Source of the DNA: Saccharicrinis sp965230625
GTDB taxonomy: Bacteria; Bacteroidota; Bacteroidia; Bacteroidales; Marinilabiliaceae
Reading direction: 5' to 3'
Assembly: GCA_965230625.1 (NCBI GenBank)
Contig: CBDDLL010000001.1
Span: 682,001 to 746,000, forward strand
DNA: 64,000 nucleotides
Under the pieces are notes generated by a model that was not told the DNA's origin, searched no databases, and worked only from the letters and a program-made list of their open reading frames with translations. A program made the position numbers and the translations under genes. Each line of letters opens with the position of its first letter. Position 1 is the first letter of the stretch. Shown in pieces: positions 53,173 to 61,862 of this stretch.

Positions 53173-54084
53173 ATGAAATTTGCACCAATTGTTTTATTCG
53201 TATATAACAGACCCACTCATACTAAAAGAACAATAGAATGTCTACTAAATAATGAGTATGCTGATTGCAGTGATCTATATATATTTAGTGATCAAGCTAA
53301 ATTGCAAAAAGATACCGAGGCTGTTAGAAAAGTAAGAGAATGTGTAAACGGTATTTCTGGTTTTAAAAATATTTACAAGGTTTTTCATTCAGAGAATAAA
53401 GGGTTAGCCAAATCAATTATAGAAGGCATTACAGAAGTATTTAAAAAACATGATTCGGTAATTGTATTAGAAGATGATTTGGAAAGTTCCCCAAACTATT
53501 TAAGCTATATGAATAAAGCATTAGCATTTTATTCACCTAATGATATATGGAGCATTGCAGGATATACTCCGAATATTGAAATTCCTGGTCAGTATAGCTT
53601 TGATACTTATATAGCTCATAGAAACTGTAGTTGGGGTTGGGCCACATGGAAACAAAACTGGGAGAAAACCGATTGGCAAGTAAAAGATTTCAAACAATTT
53701 TTTATCAGTAAAAAAGAAAGAAGACTTTTTGAAAGAGGAGGAAACGATCTTTCAATTATGCTACTTAAACAACAACAAGAAATAATCAATTCATGGTCCA
53801 TCAGGTTTAACTATGCGGCTTATAAAAACAACCTTCCTTCTGTATATCCATGCAAATCCTTTATTAAAAACATTGGAGTGGATGGTAGTGGTACTAATAT
53901 GAAGAAGAGTGCAAAATACAATACTAAAATTGACATTCAAGGCTTATCTTCATTAAATTTTTGTCCTGTTGAAATATTTAATCCTGATATTACAAAAAAC
54001 TTTAAACTCTTTTATAACACCTCCATCTTTCGCAAAACCATTAATTGGTGCAAAATTCAAAAGGCTTTACTCTTATTAAAGTAA
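53173..54084 (+). CDS. Glycosyltransferase (GT-A fold)
   Basis: 303 aa. 'IVLFVYNRPTHTKRTIECLL' at the start, then 'SENKGLAKSIIEGI' and the metal-binding 'SVIVLEDDLESSPNYLSYMNKAL' (EDD in place of DxD), followed by 'HRNCSWGWATWKQNWEKTDW', which is typical of the HlpA-like/GT2-related sugar transferases of surface-polysaccharide clusters. No membrane segment; it acts at the cytoplasmic face. A MITE-like element lies directly upstream. Confidence 0.85.
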   Translation: MKFAPIVLFVYNRPTHTKRTIECLLNNEYADCSDLYIFSDQAKLQKDTEAVRKVRECVNGISGFKNIYKVFHSENKGLAKSIIEGITEVFKKHDSVIVLEDDLESSPNYLSYMNKALAFYSPNDIWSIAGYTPNIEIPGQYSFDTYIAHRNCSWGWATWKQNWEKTDWQVKDFKQFFISKKERRLFERGGNDLSIMLLKQQQEIINSWSIRFNYAAYKNNLPSVYPCKSFIKNIGVDGSGTNMKKSAKYNTKIDIQGLSSLNFCPVEIFNPDITKNFKLFYNTSIFRKTINWCKIQKALLLLK

Positions 54085-54152
54085 AAAGCTCCACTACATT
54101 TAGTGGAGCTTCACTTATCATGATAAAGTCCAAACGGGGTTTCGGACTTTAT
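54083..54152 (-). terminator. Double hairpin, copy 1
   Basis: On the minus strand ATAAAGTCC / GGACTTTAT (loop containing AACCCCGTT), linker CATGATAAGTGA, then AGCTCCACTA / TAGTGGAGCT (10-bp perfect stem) and TTTTT. It lies just after the glycosyltransferase stop but in antisense orientation, so it does not terminate that gene. Confidence 0.7.
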
Positions 54153-54319
54153 ATAGTAAATTAATATATTTTTATGTAAATATCAAAATTATCATTACTC
54201 ATTAATATACAATTTTTAAATATTCTTAAGATCCTATACCCTCAATTTAAATTTATTCATCCACAATGTTTATTTATCTACAATAATTAATCCTCCTTTT
54301 ATAAAATAGGATAATTATT

Positions 54320-54389
54320 AAAAAAGCCCCACTACTTTTAGTGGAGCTTCACTTATCATGAAGATCCCCGAACGGGGTTCCGGGGCTCA
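54320..54389 (-). terminator. Double hairpin, copy 2: terminator of the FadL-type gene
   Basis: Same layout as copy 1, with changed stem bases: first hairpin CCCCG / CGGGG around a loop with AACCCC, identical linker CATGATAAGTGA, then AGCTCCACTA / TAGTGGGGCT and TTTTTT. It begins 22 nt after the porin stop on the minus strand. Confidence 0.82.
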
Positions 54390-54410
54390 ATTAGTTTTAC
54401 GTAAAATAAA

Positions 54411-55730
54411 TTAAAAGGTTAAACTTAATTCCAATTCGAAAACACCCAGTTCTAACTCCACATTTTGAGCAGGATCTAATGGACTTGGTCCTTTAACTGA
54501 ATTCTTAGGTGCATACACCAATGCTAAATTTAAATCTTTTGTTTTTCCTTCACCTCCAAATGTTTGAGTAGCACCTAGCGTAATATGTTGGTTGTTAACT
54601 ACAGGTGCTAATATATTAAACAATACTTCACTTTCTCTAATTGGCTCTTCACCAAAAGCATATCCTCCCCTCAGGGTTAAAGTTTCACCGGTTTTATATT
54701 CTACTCCAATCTTTACAATGGTCATATCTTCCCATCCAAAACCAGCACCAGTATTCTTACCTAATAAGCCATTAGTATTTGTATAACCTTGATTTGGATC
54801 AAACGAAGCTGCAGTAACCAATAATGGTGTTATATCATTTCCTAAAGATTTTATATCACTAAAATAAATTTGTTGAATATCAACTAACAATTTAAAATCA
54901 TCAGTTAACTCATACATTGCTCCTATCGTCCAATTAGCAGGTGCATCAAAATCTCCTTTCTCAGCAAAAAGACCTTCGTACTCCTTAAATTCCGAAGCAC
55001 TTGTTTTTGATTGATAAGTTGCTCCTACATGAAGTCCATCAATTATTTCTCCCAAATAACCAATTTTAAATCCAAAACCGAAACTAGAATCAAATCCGTT
55101 ATTTGAAAGCTTACTTGGGTTAGTTGACAATCCTAAATTACCAAAAGTTGATAATCCTTCTGCTTTAAACCTTTGATACATAATCATTGCTGATAATCCA
55201 ATTGCATGTTTATCTCCAATCTTTAATGAATAGGTTGGATCCAAAAACATTTGCTGAAAATTAACACCTGTATTTTTAATATTTGGATCAGAAATATTTG
55301 GAACAAAGAATGTTTGCATAGGATAATCAGTTGCAATACCACATCCATATAACGAAATACCAAATGCACTTTTTTCGCTAATTTGCCAATTGGCTCCTAA
55401 ATTAGGAACAAATAAAACCTTTGTATCGCTATCAACAGAACCTGTTCCAAAAGGAATTGTTCCTTGAATACCACTTGGTGTGCCACTGATGGTGTATGTT
55501 GTACTTGGAAATAAAAGGTTAGCAGAAACACTGTATTGATTTCCTAAAAAGACACGTCCCGCTGGATTATTACCAATAATTGAAGTTCGGTAATAAGCAA
55601 CACCTGTACCGGCCATGCCTTTGCTAACTGTTCCATAGCCTAACATGAAATAGCCGTCGATTGCCTTTAAAGAGATTGGAAAAATAATGCAGAATACTGC
55701 CAATAGGGAAAAAAGATAAGATCTTTTCAT
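54411..55730 (-). CDS. OmpP1/FadL/TodX-family outer-membrane transporter
   Basis: 439 aa. Signal peptide (about 1-23, ending SLKA), then the family N-terminal hatch 'GYFMLGYGTVSKGMAGTGVAYYRTSIIGNNPAG' and a beta-barrel ending in 'FELELSLTF'. The family imports long-chain fatty acids or other hydrophobic compounds by diffusion. Length is normal. Monocistronic, ended by the double-hairpin terminator. Confidence 0.92.
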   Translation of the reverse strand: MKRSYLFSLLAVFCIIFPISLKAIDGYFMLGYGTVSKGMAGTGVAYYRTSIIGNNPAGRVFLGNQYSVSANLLFPSTTYTISGTPSGIQGTIPFGTGSVDSDTKVLFVPNLGANWQISEKSAFGISLYGCGIATDYPMQTFFVPNISDPNIKNTGVNFQQMFLDPTYSLKIGDKHAIGLSAMIMYQRFKAEGLSTFGNLGLSTNPSKLSNNGFDSSFGFGFKIGYLGEIIDGLHVGATYQSKTSASEFKEYEGLFAEKGDFDAPANWTIGAMYELTDDFKLLVDIQQIYFSDIKSLGNDITPLLVTAASFDPNQGYTNTNGLLGKNTGAGFGWEDMTIVKIGVEYKTGETLTLRGGYAFGEEPIRESEVLFNILAPVVNNQHITLGATQTFGGEGKTKDLNLALVYAPKNSVKGPSPLDPAQNVELELGVFELELSLTF

Positions 55731-55879
55731 AATCTGAGATAATTTAGTTTAATAAAATATAGCTGTTAGTAATTAATATGTACGACAAGTTCATGATCAA
55801 TAATTACTGACCATATTCTATTTTACCAAATCACCCTTCATTACGAAATTACCTAAATATAGTTACCTTTATTTAAGCA

Positions 55880-55911
55880 AAAAAGGTTGAGAATATTTTC
55901 CCAACCTTTTT
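55880..55911. terminator. Orphan bidirectional terminator-like hairpin
   Basis: AAAAAGGTTG / CAACCTTTTT (10-bp perfect stem) with A/T tracts on both sides. No gene ends next to it on either strand: the porin starts 150 bp to one side, and the tail-fibre-like gene has its own hairpin. Confidence 0.65.
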
Positions 55912-56157
55912 ATTTTATAATAATATTTCGACTATGTTTTATGAGTGTTTGATCAATAACACATAGAGAATAAAATGATTTATACATATAATCCTAGTAT
56001 TATGCTACTTATAATTCATCTATTCGTCTTTTTTCTAAAATTCATTGTATCAAGAAAACTAAATATATAAATGTGTAACAGTTGATCTAAATTTATTAAA
56101 CATTAATTTTCTTATTATTATATTACAACTTTAAATTTATAAAAAGAACATTTAACA

Positions 56158-56193
56158 AAAAATGCTACCTCTATTAATAGAGGTAGCATTTTT
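56158..56193 (-). terminator. Terminator of the tail-fibre-like secreted protein gene
   Basis: A 36-bp perfect palindrome centred on ATTAAT (arms AAAAATGCTACCTCT / AGAGGTAGCATTTTT), 22 nt after the 56216 stop; works in both directions. Confidence 0.85.
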
Positions 56194-56215
56194 GAACAAT
56201 ATTATTTACATAGAA

Positions 56216-57148
56216 TTACTCCTGAGTCATATTTAATTTATTCCATGCTATACCATTGTATAAATGAAGATATCCATCTGTTCCAAAATACATATCTCCC
56301 ATTTCAGGATCATCTGGTGGTGTTTCCTGTGGTTCTAACCTCATAGCTGAAGATATATGCAATTTTCTTTTTGGCTCTGAAACACCAATTCCTAAATTAC
56401 CTGTTTCTTTTTGAATAAGTAACCGAGTTTCATTTCCATTACCCCCTGCAACATGATCTACTTCTTCACCAATTGCAAAATCACCATTATCTTTATGACT
56501 ACTAATAGACCATACCGAACCTTCATAAACATTATATTGATCGTTAGGATAGTATCCCAAATAAATTGTAGAACTTGATTGGCCATCCGCTTCTACTAAG
56601 ATTTGAGCTTGACCAATTCCCCTACCATTATCCGTAACCCTTCTGATATGTAACGCTTTTTGGGGATCATTCGTGCCAATTCCTAACCTCCCATTGTTAT
56701 AAAATAAATGTCCTTTGTGATTTTTTTCTAAGTAACTATCTCCAGAAGTCTCTGCATATAATGCATAAGGTACACTTACTAATTGTGAAGTTCCTAATTC
56801 CTGAAAGTCATTACCTCCATCAAGATCCACTGCAATATTAATAAAGTGATCCGATTCTCCCCAGTCAATATTTCTAAAATTCCCAAAATCCACGGAACCA
56901 TTTCCTATTTTTACAGATATCAAGCCATATTGATTTGTTGTTACATAATGAACTTCGCAATATACTGTAGTCCCATACATATAGCCTTCGACAATACTCA
57001 TTTTTAAGGCTATATCTTGATTGGAAACTAATGAACCACCACCGTCTCTAATCACCGATTGATAATTAAACAGCTGCGGACTTTGTGACATACTATTGAA
57101 AGTAAAAATCACCATAAAAATAAAAGTGTATACAAATCTCATTGTCAT
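56216..57148 (-). CDS. Secreted tail-fibre-like protein
   Basis: 310 aa. Signal peptide (to about 22, ending SMSQ), then 'SPQLFNYQSVIRDGGGSLVSNQDIALKMSI', a beta domain common in Bacteroidota secreted proteins. Two phage-tail-fibre-type blocks, 'GRLGIGTNDPQKALHI' and 'GNLGIGVSEPKRKLHI', follow, ending 'GDMYFGTDGYLHLYNGIAWNKL'. No sorting domain. The gene follows a type-IX-sorted protein gene after 4 bp, so the two are cotranscribed and may work together at the surface. ATG 57142 is an equally possible start. Confidence 0.82.
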   Translation of the reverse strand: MTMRFVYTFIFMVIFTFNSMSQSPQLFNYQSVIRDGGGSLVSNQDIALKMSIVEGYMYGTTVYCEVHYVTTNQYGLISVKIGNGSVDFGNFRNIDWGESDHFINIAVDLDGGNDFQELGTSQLVSVPYALYAETSGDSYLEKNHKGHLFYNNGRLGIGTNDPQKALHIRRVTDNGRGIGQAQILVEADGQSSSTIYLGYYPNDQYNVYEGSVWSISSHKDNGDFAIGEEVDHVAGGNGNETRLLIQKETGNLGIGVSEPKRKLHISSAMRLEPQETPPDDPEMGDMYFGTDGYLHLYNGIAWNKLNMTQE

Positions 57149-57152
57149 AGGA

Positions 57153-57647
57153 TTAATCGTTACTTGCGTTTAACTTAAATGTTTTAATTATTGATCCATT
57201 ATGATCTAAAATCGATAAGAAATAAACAGATAGTTTATAGTTAGATAATATGATTTTGTTTTTATCAGAAGTCAATACTCCAGTTTTAAGTATTTTTCCT
57301 TCAATATTAATTAACTTAAACTCTGCTCTCTTAAGGTCTGAATCTTTAATATTTACGATAATAAAATCAGTAAATGGATTTGGAAATACATCAACCTTAA
57401 CATCAGATTTAAATGAATTTTTAAACGATGTTGTTAATAAATCAGATTGATGGAATCCTGGTGTTGAGTAATTTTCATTGAATTGTATGGTATTTACAAC
57501 AATCTCTCCAATTGAGAAATTTAGATTAACCTGATCGTTTGTTAACTCGTTACCCGAAGAAGAAACTAATTCTCTTTCAATGCTTTGAGATTTTAGATAA
57601 TGTCCAAACAGAAAAAAAATACCACTCAATAGTAGAGGCTTAATCAT
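57153..57647 (-). CDS. Short type IX secretion sorting-domain protein
   Basis: 164 aa. Signal peptide (to about 20), a short N-terminal region ('SIERELVSSSGNELTNDQVNLNFSIGEIVVNTI', a common Bacteroidota surface motif ending 'TPGFHQSDLLT') and a complete type A sorting domain from 'VDVFPNPFTDFIIVNI' to 'YFLSILDHNGSIIKTFKLN'. There is almost nothing but the sorting domain and its preceding module, so it may be a carrier or structural surface peptide. First gene of a two-gene unit. Confidence 0.85.
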   Translation of the reverse strand: MIKPLLLSGIFFLFGHYLKSQSIERELVSSSGNELTNDQVNLNFSIGEIVVNTIQFNENYSTPGFHQSDLLTTSFKNSFKSDVKVDVFPNPFTDFIIVNIKDSDLKRAEFKLINIEGKILKTGVLTSDKNKIILSNYKLSVYFLSILDHNGSIIKTFKLNASND

Positions 57648-57718
57648 GGTGAAACTTTAAATTAATAAGTGACTGCGAAAGTAATCAAAAATATAATTCA
57701 ATTATTTGAAATATTTAA

Positions 57719-58618
57719 TTAAAAGAATTTATCATCAGGTAAGTCCTTTCCTTCTAATTTAAATATATCAATTAAAAGATGATTAGCTAATCTACTCGCT
57801 CCAATCCTGAATAGTTTATTATTTAACCACTCATCACCTAAAACTTCTTTTACGATAGAATAATAGTTTACTGCATCCATTGTTTCAGATATCCCTCCCG
57901 CTGGTTTTAGTCCAATTTTTTTACCTGTTTTTGCATGGTATGCTTTAATTGCCTGACACATTATATAAGCCGCATCCAAAGTAGCTGCAGTTGTTATTTT
58001 ACCGGTACTTGTTTTTATAAAATCGGCTCCTGCATCCATTGCTATAATTGAAGCATTCCAAATCAATTCAGGATCTTTAATTGCTCCCGTTTCCAGTATA
58101 ACTTTAAGGTGAGCATCTCCACAAACCTCTTTTAACTGACGAATTTCCTCGTAAACAAATTCGTAATTACCCTCTAAAAACTCACCTATTGAAATAACCA
58201 CATCTATTTCATTAGCTCCAAAGTCTACTGCTTTTTTTGTCTCCAATACCTTTAAATCCAAAAAAGTTTGCGATGACGGAAAACCTGCCGAAACAACAGC
58301 ACGTTGAACTCCTTTAACCTTTAAATATTGTTTAATAATAGGAGCAAAAACAGGAAATACACAAATTGCACCTACAGATGGTAAATCGGGAAATTTGTTT
58401 TTAAACTCATTTACTTTTTGAACAAATGCTGTTACTGAATCTGCCGAGTCTGTTTCTTTTAAAGTAGTAAGGTCAATACAACTAAAAATTGTTTTTAAAA
58501 TTTCTTCATCATTTAGGAATTCCTGATTTTGAGAAATTATCTTTTCTATTTGGCTTTCTACTTCTTCAAATTTAATGGTTGATTTGTAATCATCTAATAT
58601 ATGTTCCGAATCCATCAT
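57719..58618 (-). CDS. deoC: Deoxyribose-phosphate aldolase
   Basis: 299 aa. Class I aldolase with Schiff-base Lys in 'ADFIKTSTGK' and second active-site Lys in 'IGLKPAGGIS'; 'GANEIDVVISIGEFLEGNY' holds the catalytic Asp. About 40 residues longer than E. coli DeoC, mostly at the N-terminus. It splits 2-deoxyribose-5-phosphate into glyceraldehyde-3-phosphate and acetaldehyde in deoxynucleoside salvage. Its ATG overlaps the MazG-type gene stop by one base (TAATG). Confidence 0.95.
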   Translation of the reverse strand: MMDSEHILDDYKSTIKFEEVESQIEKIISQNQEFLNDEEILKTIFSCIDLTTLKETDSADSVTAFVQKVNEFKNKFPDLPSVGAICVFPVFAPIIKQYLKVKGVQRAVVSAGFPSSQTFLDLKVLETKKAVDFGANEIDVVISIGEFLEGNYEFVYEEIRQLKEVCGDAHLKVILETGAIKDPELIWNASIIAMDAGADFIKTSTGKITTAATLDAAYIMCQAIKAYHAKTGKKIGLKPAGGISETMDAVNYYSIVKEVLGDEWLNNKLFRIGASRLANHLLIDIFKLEGKDLPDDKFF

Positions 58619-58941
58619 TATTTTAGTTTTTTATTATTTGTGTGTCTTTCCTTGTCTCTAATCGTTTTCTTAACTAAATTATCTTTTAGGGCCTGTGTTA
58701 AATCTACTCCTGTTTGGTTTGCCAGGCAAATAAGCACCCAAAGTACATCTGCCATCTCATCAGCTAAGTTATCTTTCTCACCTTCTTTAAACGACTGATC
58801 TCCGTATTTTCTGGCAATAATTCTTGCTAATTCACCAACTTCTTCTGTTAATACAGCCATGTTAGTCAATTCACTAAAATAACGTACCCCAATGGTTTTA
58901 ATCCAATGATCAACTTGCTCTTGAGCTTCTTTAAGTGTCAT
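58618..58941 (-). CDS. MazG-type nucleotide pyrophosphohydrolase
   Basis: 107 aa, the single-domain length. The all-alpha NTP-PPase motif is complete: 'LTEEVGELARIIARKYGDQSF' (ExxE) and 'LADEMADVLWVLICLANQTG' (ExxD). It hydrolyses (d)NTPs to monophosphates, a house-cleaning role that fits translational coupling to deoC. No toxin neighbour, so a toxin-antitoxin role is not suggested. Confidence 0.9.
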   Translation of the reverse strand: MTLKEAQEQVDHWIKTIGVRYFSELTNMAVLTEEVGELARIIARKYGDQSFKEGEKDNLADEMADVLWVLICLANQTGVDLTQALKDNLVKKTIRDKERHTNNKKLK

Positions 58942-59349
58942 ACAATATGAATTTTAGTCTGCGTACAAATATGATAATTTTTAAAAATAATCTATGTTTA
59001 ACTTTAAAATATCCTTTTACGCTTTTAGATTTTTCACTGCTTTTACCATAGTGAATTCGTAATAGACAACTATGAACGTTAGTATAAAATGAGTTATATA
59101 TTTTTATTCATGTAAATATTAAAAACTGTTCGTAGTAGGTTATAACAATATTACTGACAATAAAACCCTATATTCTAGAACTAACACTCTTAAAATAAAG
59201 CAATACATCCGACTGTTTTAAATACTGATTATGTGCATATTAAACAATGTGACTATAATGTGACATTATATTTATAATAACAATCAGTTTATATTATTTG
59301 GATTTTATTCTTCTTAAATTTTACTTAGATAAAAACTAATTTCGAGGTT
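58942..59349. other. Regulatory region between mazG/deoC and the AraC-type regulator
   Basis: No gene. Contains the palindrome at 59254-59270; otherwise AT-rich without recognised structure. Confidence 0.4.
59254..59270. promoter_or_regulatory. Candidate operator upstream of the AraC-type regulator
   Basis: TATAATGT-g-ACATTATA is a perfect palindrome (8-bp arms) 79 bp before the regulator start; AATGTGAC also occurs twice 11 bp apart (59246-59253 and 59257-59264). The binding protein is unknown; autoregulation is a guess. Confidence 0.4.
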
Positions 59350-61143
59350 ATGCATATCTGTAAAAAAAATCTTTTTACTTATAAATTTGTAATATTTCTA
59401 CTTTTGATTTTCCCTTTTATTCAAATACATGCAAAAATTCCAGTTACTTTTATAATTAAAAATACACCTAAATACACACCGCTTGAAGATACATTGTACC
59501 TAATAACTTCATTTGACAATTGGAATATTAAAGACGCAAATTATCCATTTAAACATTTTGCCGACGGTTGTTATCGCCTAACTATTGAAATTGAAGATAA
59601 TGCTAGTTTTGAATATAAAATAAACCGAGGAAATTGGGATAAAATTGAAGGAAACAAATGGGGAGATTATCTCGAAAACAGATATTACTCTTATTCCGAT
59701 TCTATTTACGAGGTTGAACTTGATGTAGCATCATGGCAGGATATGCATGACTCAGAATATCCAATGATAAAAATTATTGTAACATCCGTTCCTGATAATA
59801 CACCACATGATGCAACTATCTATATCACTGGTAACTTCAACAATTGGAGAAATAACGATCCTAAATATAAACTTATAAAGCAAGATGACGGTTCATACTC
59901 TTGTCAGATTCAAACCGGAATTGATAGCATAAATTACAAATTTACGCGTGGTAATTGGGAATCAATTGAAGGAAGATGGGATGGAGGAATGAAATCGAAC
60001 AGAGTATATAACCTACAGACTACTAGTAACAAAAGCATTATAACTCAAATTGAATCTTGGAGAGATTTATCAACTGGCTTGATATGGCTAGATTCTCTTT
60101 TTCTATCATTTATTATTCTTTGCTTTTTGTTTATATGTATAATTATACGTTTCCCTCGTACTTATTTATTAGTTAGCTTATTAAGCGTACTATCTTTAGG
60201 ACTTTTTGCTAAATTCTTTTATTTCAGTATCGATCTGTTTTATTCTTTCCCATATATGTATTTGTTTCCTGCTTTAATTTATTCGTTTATTGGATCTTTA
60301 ATACATACTTGGTTTAAATCAAATATTAAAAAAGAAAAAAATCATTTAAGCTTTATTCACTTATTACCCATATTACCAGCCCTTTGGTTTTTAAAATATA
60401 CAAACTTATCGGTACATGAATTTAATTTAGGAATGGTAAATAATAGGTTTGTTGTGTTTATTTATTGCACATATAGTTATTCATTAATTTTAAATCTCTT
60501 TTTTAGTTACAATGCCCATCAATTTATTAAAAAGCAAATCGACTATATTCCTGAATTATCATATCGTTTTCATAAAGCTACCCGAACCAATTGGATTCTT
60601 TCTTCCTTAATTTTTATGGTAGCCATAATTTGTATTTGGCTAAATATTGATATTAAACTTATTACAGATTGGCTCGAAAGTGTTTTATGGATAAACTTGG
60701 GGATAGTAATGATATATTTAGGCTTATACTTTTTGTTGAGTTTAAATTCAGATTTCACAAACAACAAATCTAAGTCACGAAAAAATCTGATTGACGAAGA
60801 TAACTGGATTCATTTAAAGAATAAATTAAATGAATTAATGATTGAAAAGGAAGTATATACAAAACCTAATATTACTTTAACTGATTTAGCCAGCTACTTG
60901 GGAACAAACAATCATTACGTTTCAAAACTTATTAACGAAGGCTTTAATATGAGTTATACCGATTATATTAACCGATATCGTATTAATGCATTTATAAAAG
61001 AAATGACCAATGACAAAAAGAATAATCCATTTATTTATCATGCTTATAAGGTTGGTTTCAACTCAAAATCTGCATTTTACAGAGCATTTAAAAAAGTAAC
61101 AAATAAAACTCCAAGTGACTACTTTATTAACAAATTAAATTAG
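59350..61143 (+). CDS. Membrane-spanning AraC-type regulator with two starch-binding-like periplasmic domains
   Basis: 597 aa. Signal/anchor segment (about 9-28), then two related beta-sandwich modules: 30-135 ('LITSFDNWNIKDANYPFKHF', 'FEYKINRGNWDKIEGN') and 138-235 ('YITGNFNNWRNNDPKYKLIK', 'YKFTRGNWESIEGRWDGG'), resembling CBM20/AMPK-type glycogen-binding folds. About seven membrane helices span 245-475; a cytoplasmic AraC HTH occupies about 500-597 ('ITLTDLASYLGTNNHYVSKLINEGFNMSYTDYINRYRI', 'VGFNSKSAFYRAFKKVTNKTPSDYF'). The layout suggests direct sensing of an extracytoplasmic glucan; the alpha-amylase gene downstream is the likely target. Confidence 0.85.
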   Translation: MHICKKNLFTYKFVIFLLLIFPFIQIHAKIPVTFIIKNTPKYTPLEDTLYLITSFDNWNIKDANYPFKHFADGCYRLTIEIEDNASFEYKINRGNWDKIEGNKWGDYLENRYYSYSDSIYEVELDVASWQDMHDSEYPMIKIIVTSVPDNTPHDATIYITGNFNNWRNNDPKYKLIKQDDGSYSCQIQTGIDSINYKFTRGNWESIEGRWDGGMKSNRVYNLQTTSNKSIITQIESWRDLSTGLIWLDSLFLSFIILCFLFICIIIRFPRTYLLVSLLSVLSLGLFAKFFYFSIDLFYSFPYMYLFPALIYSFIGSLIHTWFKSNIKKEKNHLSFIHLLPILPALWFLKYTNLSVHEFNLGMVNNRFVVFIYCTYSYSLILNLFFSYNAHQFIKKQIDYIPELSYRFHKATRTNWILSSLIFMVAIICIWLNIDIKLITDWLESVLWINLGIVMIYLGLYFLLSLNSDFTNNKSKSRKNLIDEDNWIHLKNKLNELMIEKEVYTKPNITLTDLASYLGTNNHYVSKLINEGFNMSYTDYINRYRINAFIKEMTNDKKNNPFIYHAYKVGFNSKSAFYRAFKKVTNKTPSDYFINKLN

Positions 61144-61862
61144 CATCTAACAATAGCTCTTTAGTATTTTGTAGAGCATTAGCAGACTAAATATTACTCA
61201 TTTAATATTTTACAAATAGATATCTTAACTAAGACGATAATTTGTATTATCAGCATATTACATAATCCAAGTGAATTAGAGAATAGTTTAATAAAGTTAA
61301 TTGAATGAATATCGGTATACTTTAATAAATATCACTTAAAAATTTTCCTTTTATTAAAAAGATTCACATCCCTATAGTTCTATATATCTAACAATTGCAT
61401 TAATTTATTAAACACTTAATTATAAATCCCAATAGCCATAAAAACAAATATTTTATCCTCCATAACAATAATTCAATATCATTTTTATGTTTTATGAAAT
61501 TGCAAGATATAATCTCTATCACTCCAATAACGTTTCATATTATAATTTCCTGCATTTTACAATAAAAAGCTACGTTTCATTTATTAAATCTTATAAAAAC
61601 ACTTTCATATTCTATATAACTATTTATCTGACTATTAGCAAGTGTCTTTTTATATTTTGACACCTTATTGAATAGAGACGTTTTTGTTTTTTTTGAATCG
61701 GGATTAATGACTTTAAAAGTAGGTATATATTGAATTAGATTTTGTTTAGGTAAAAAACAACTATATACAACTGTATTGAAATTTACCTGAATAAATGACA
61801 GCTAATTTAATTATTAATCCTCTAGTACTATTTATTTTAAGTACTAGATAAACTTCAATTAA
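61144..61862. other. 719-bp upstream region of the alpha-amylase gene
   Basis: No gene. Very AT-rich. Contains the hairpin at 61821-61848; no clean -33/-7 promoter pair was found. Confidence 0.45.
61821..61848. promoter_or_regulatory. Inverted repeat in the alpha-amylase leader
   Basis: TCTAGTACT / AGTACTAGA, 9-bp perfect arms with a 10-nt AT loop, 14 nt before the ATG. Could be an operator or a leader hairpin masking the start; no T-run follows. Confidence 0.45.

Larger units (their letters stand above)
55731..56215. other. Intergenic region with two perfect hairpins and no gene
   Basis: Contains the hairpins at 55880-55911 and 56158-56193. The ~245 bp between them has no credible ORF. Confidence 0.5.

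Noticed and set aside
58618..58941. mazG as part of a MazEF-type toxin-antitoxin system
   Set aside because: No mazE/mazF nearby; coupling to deoC fits nucleotide metabolism.
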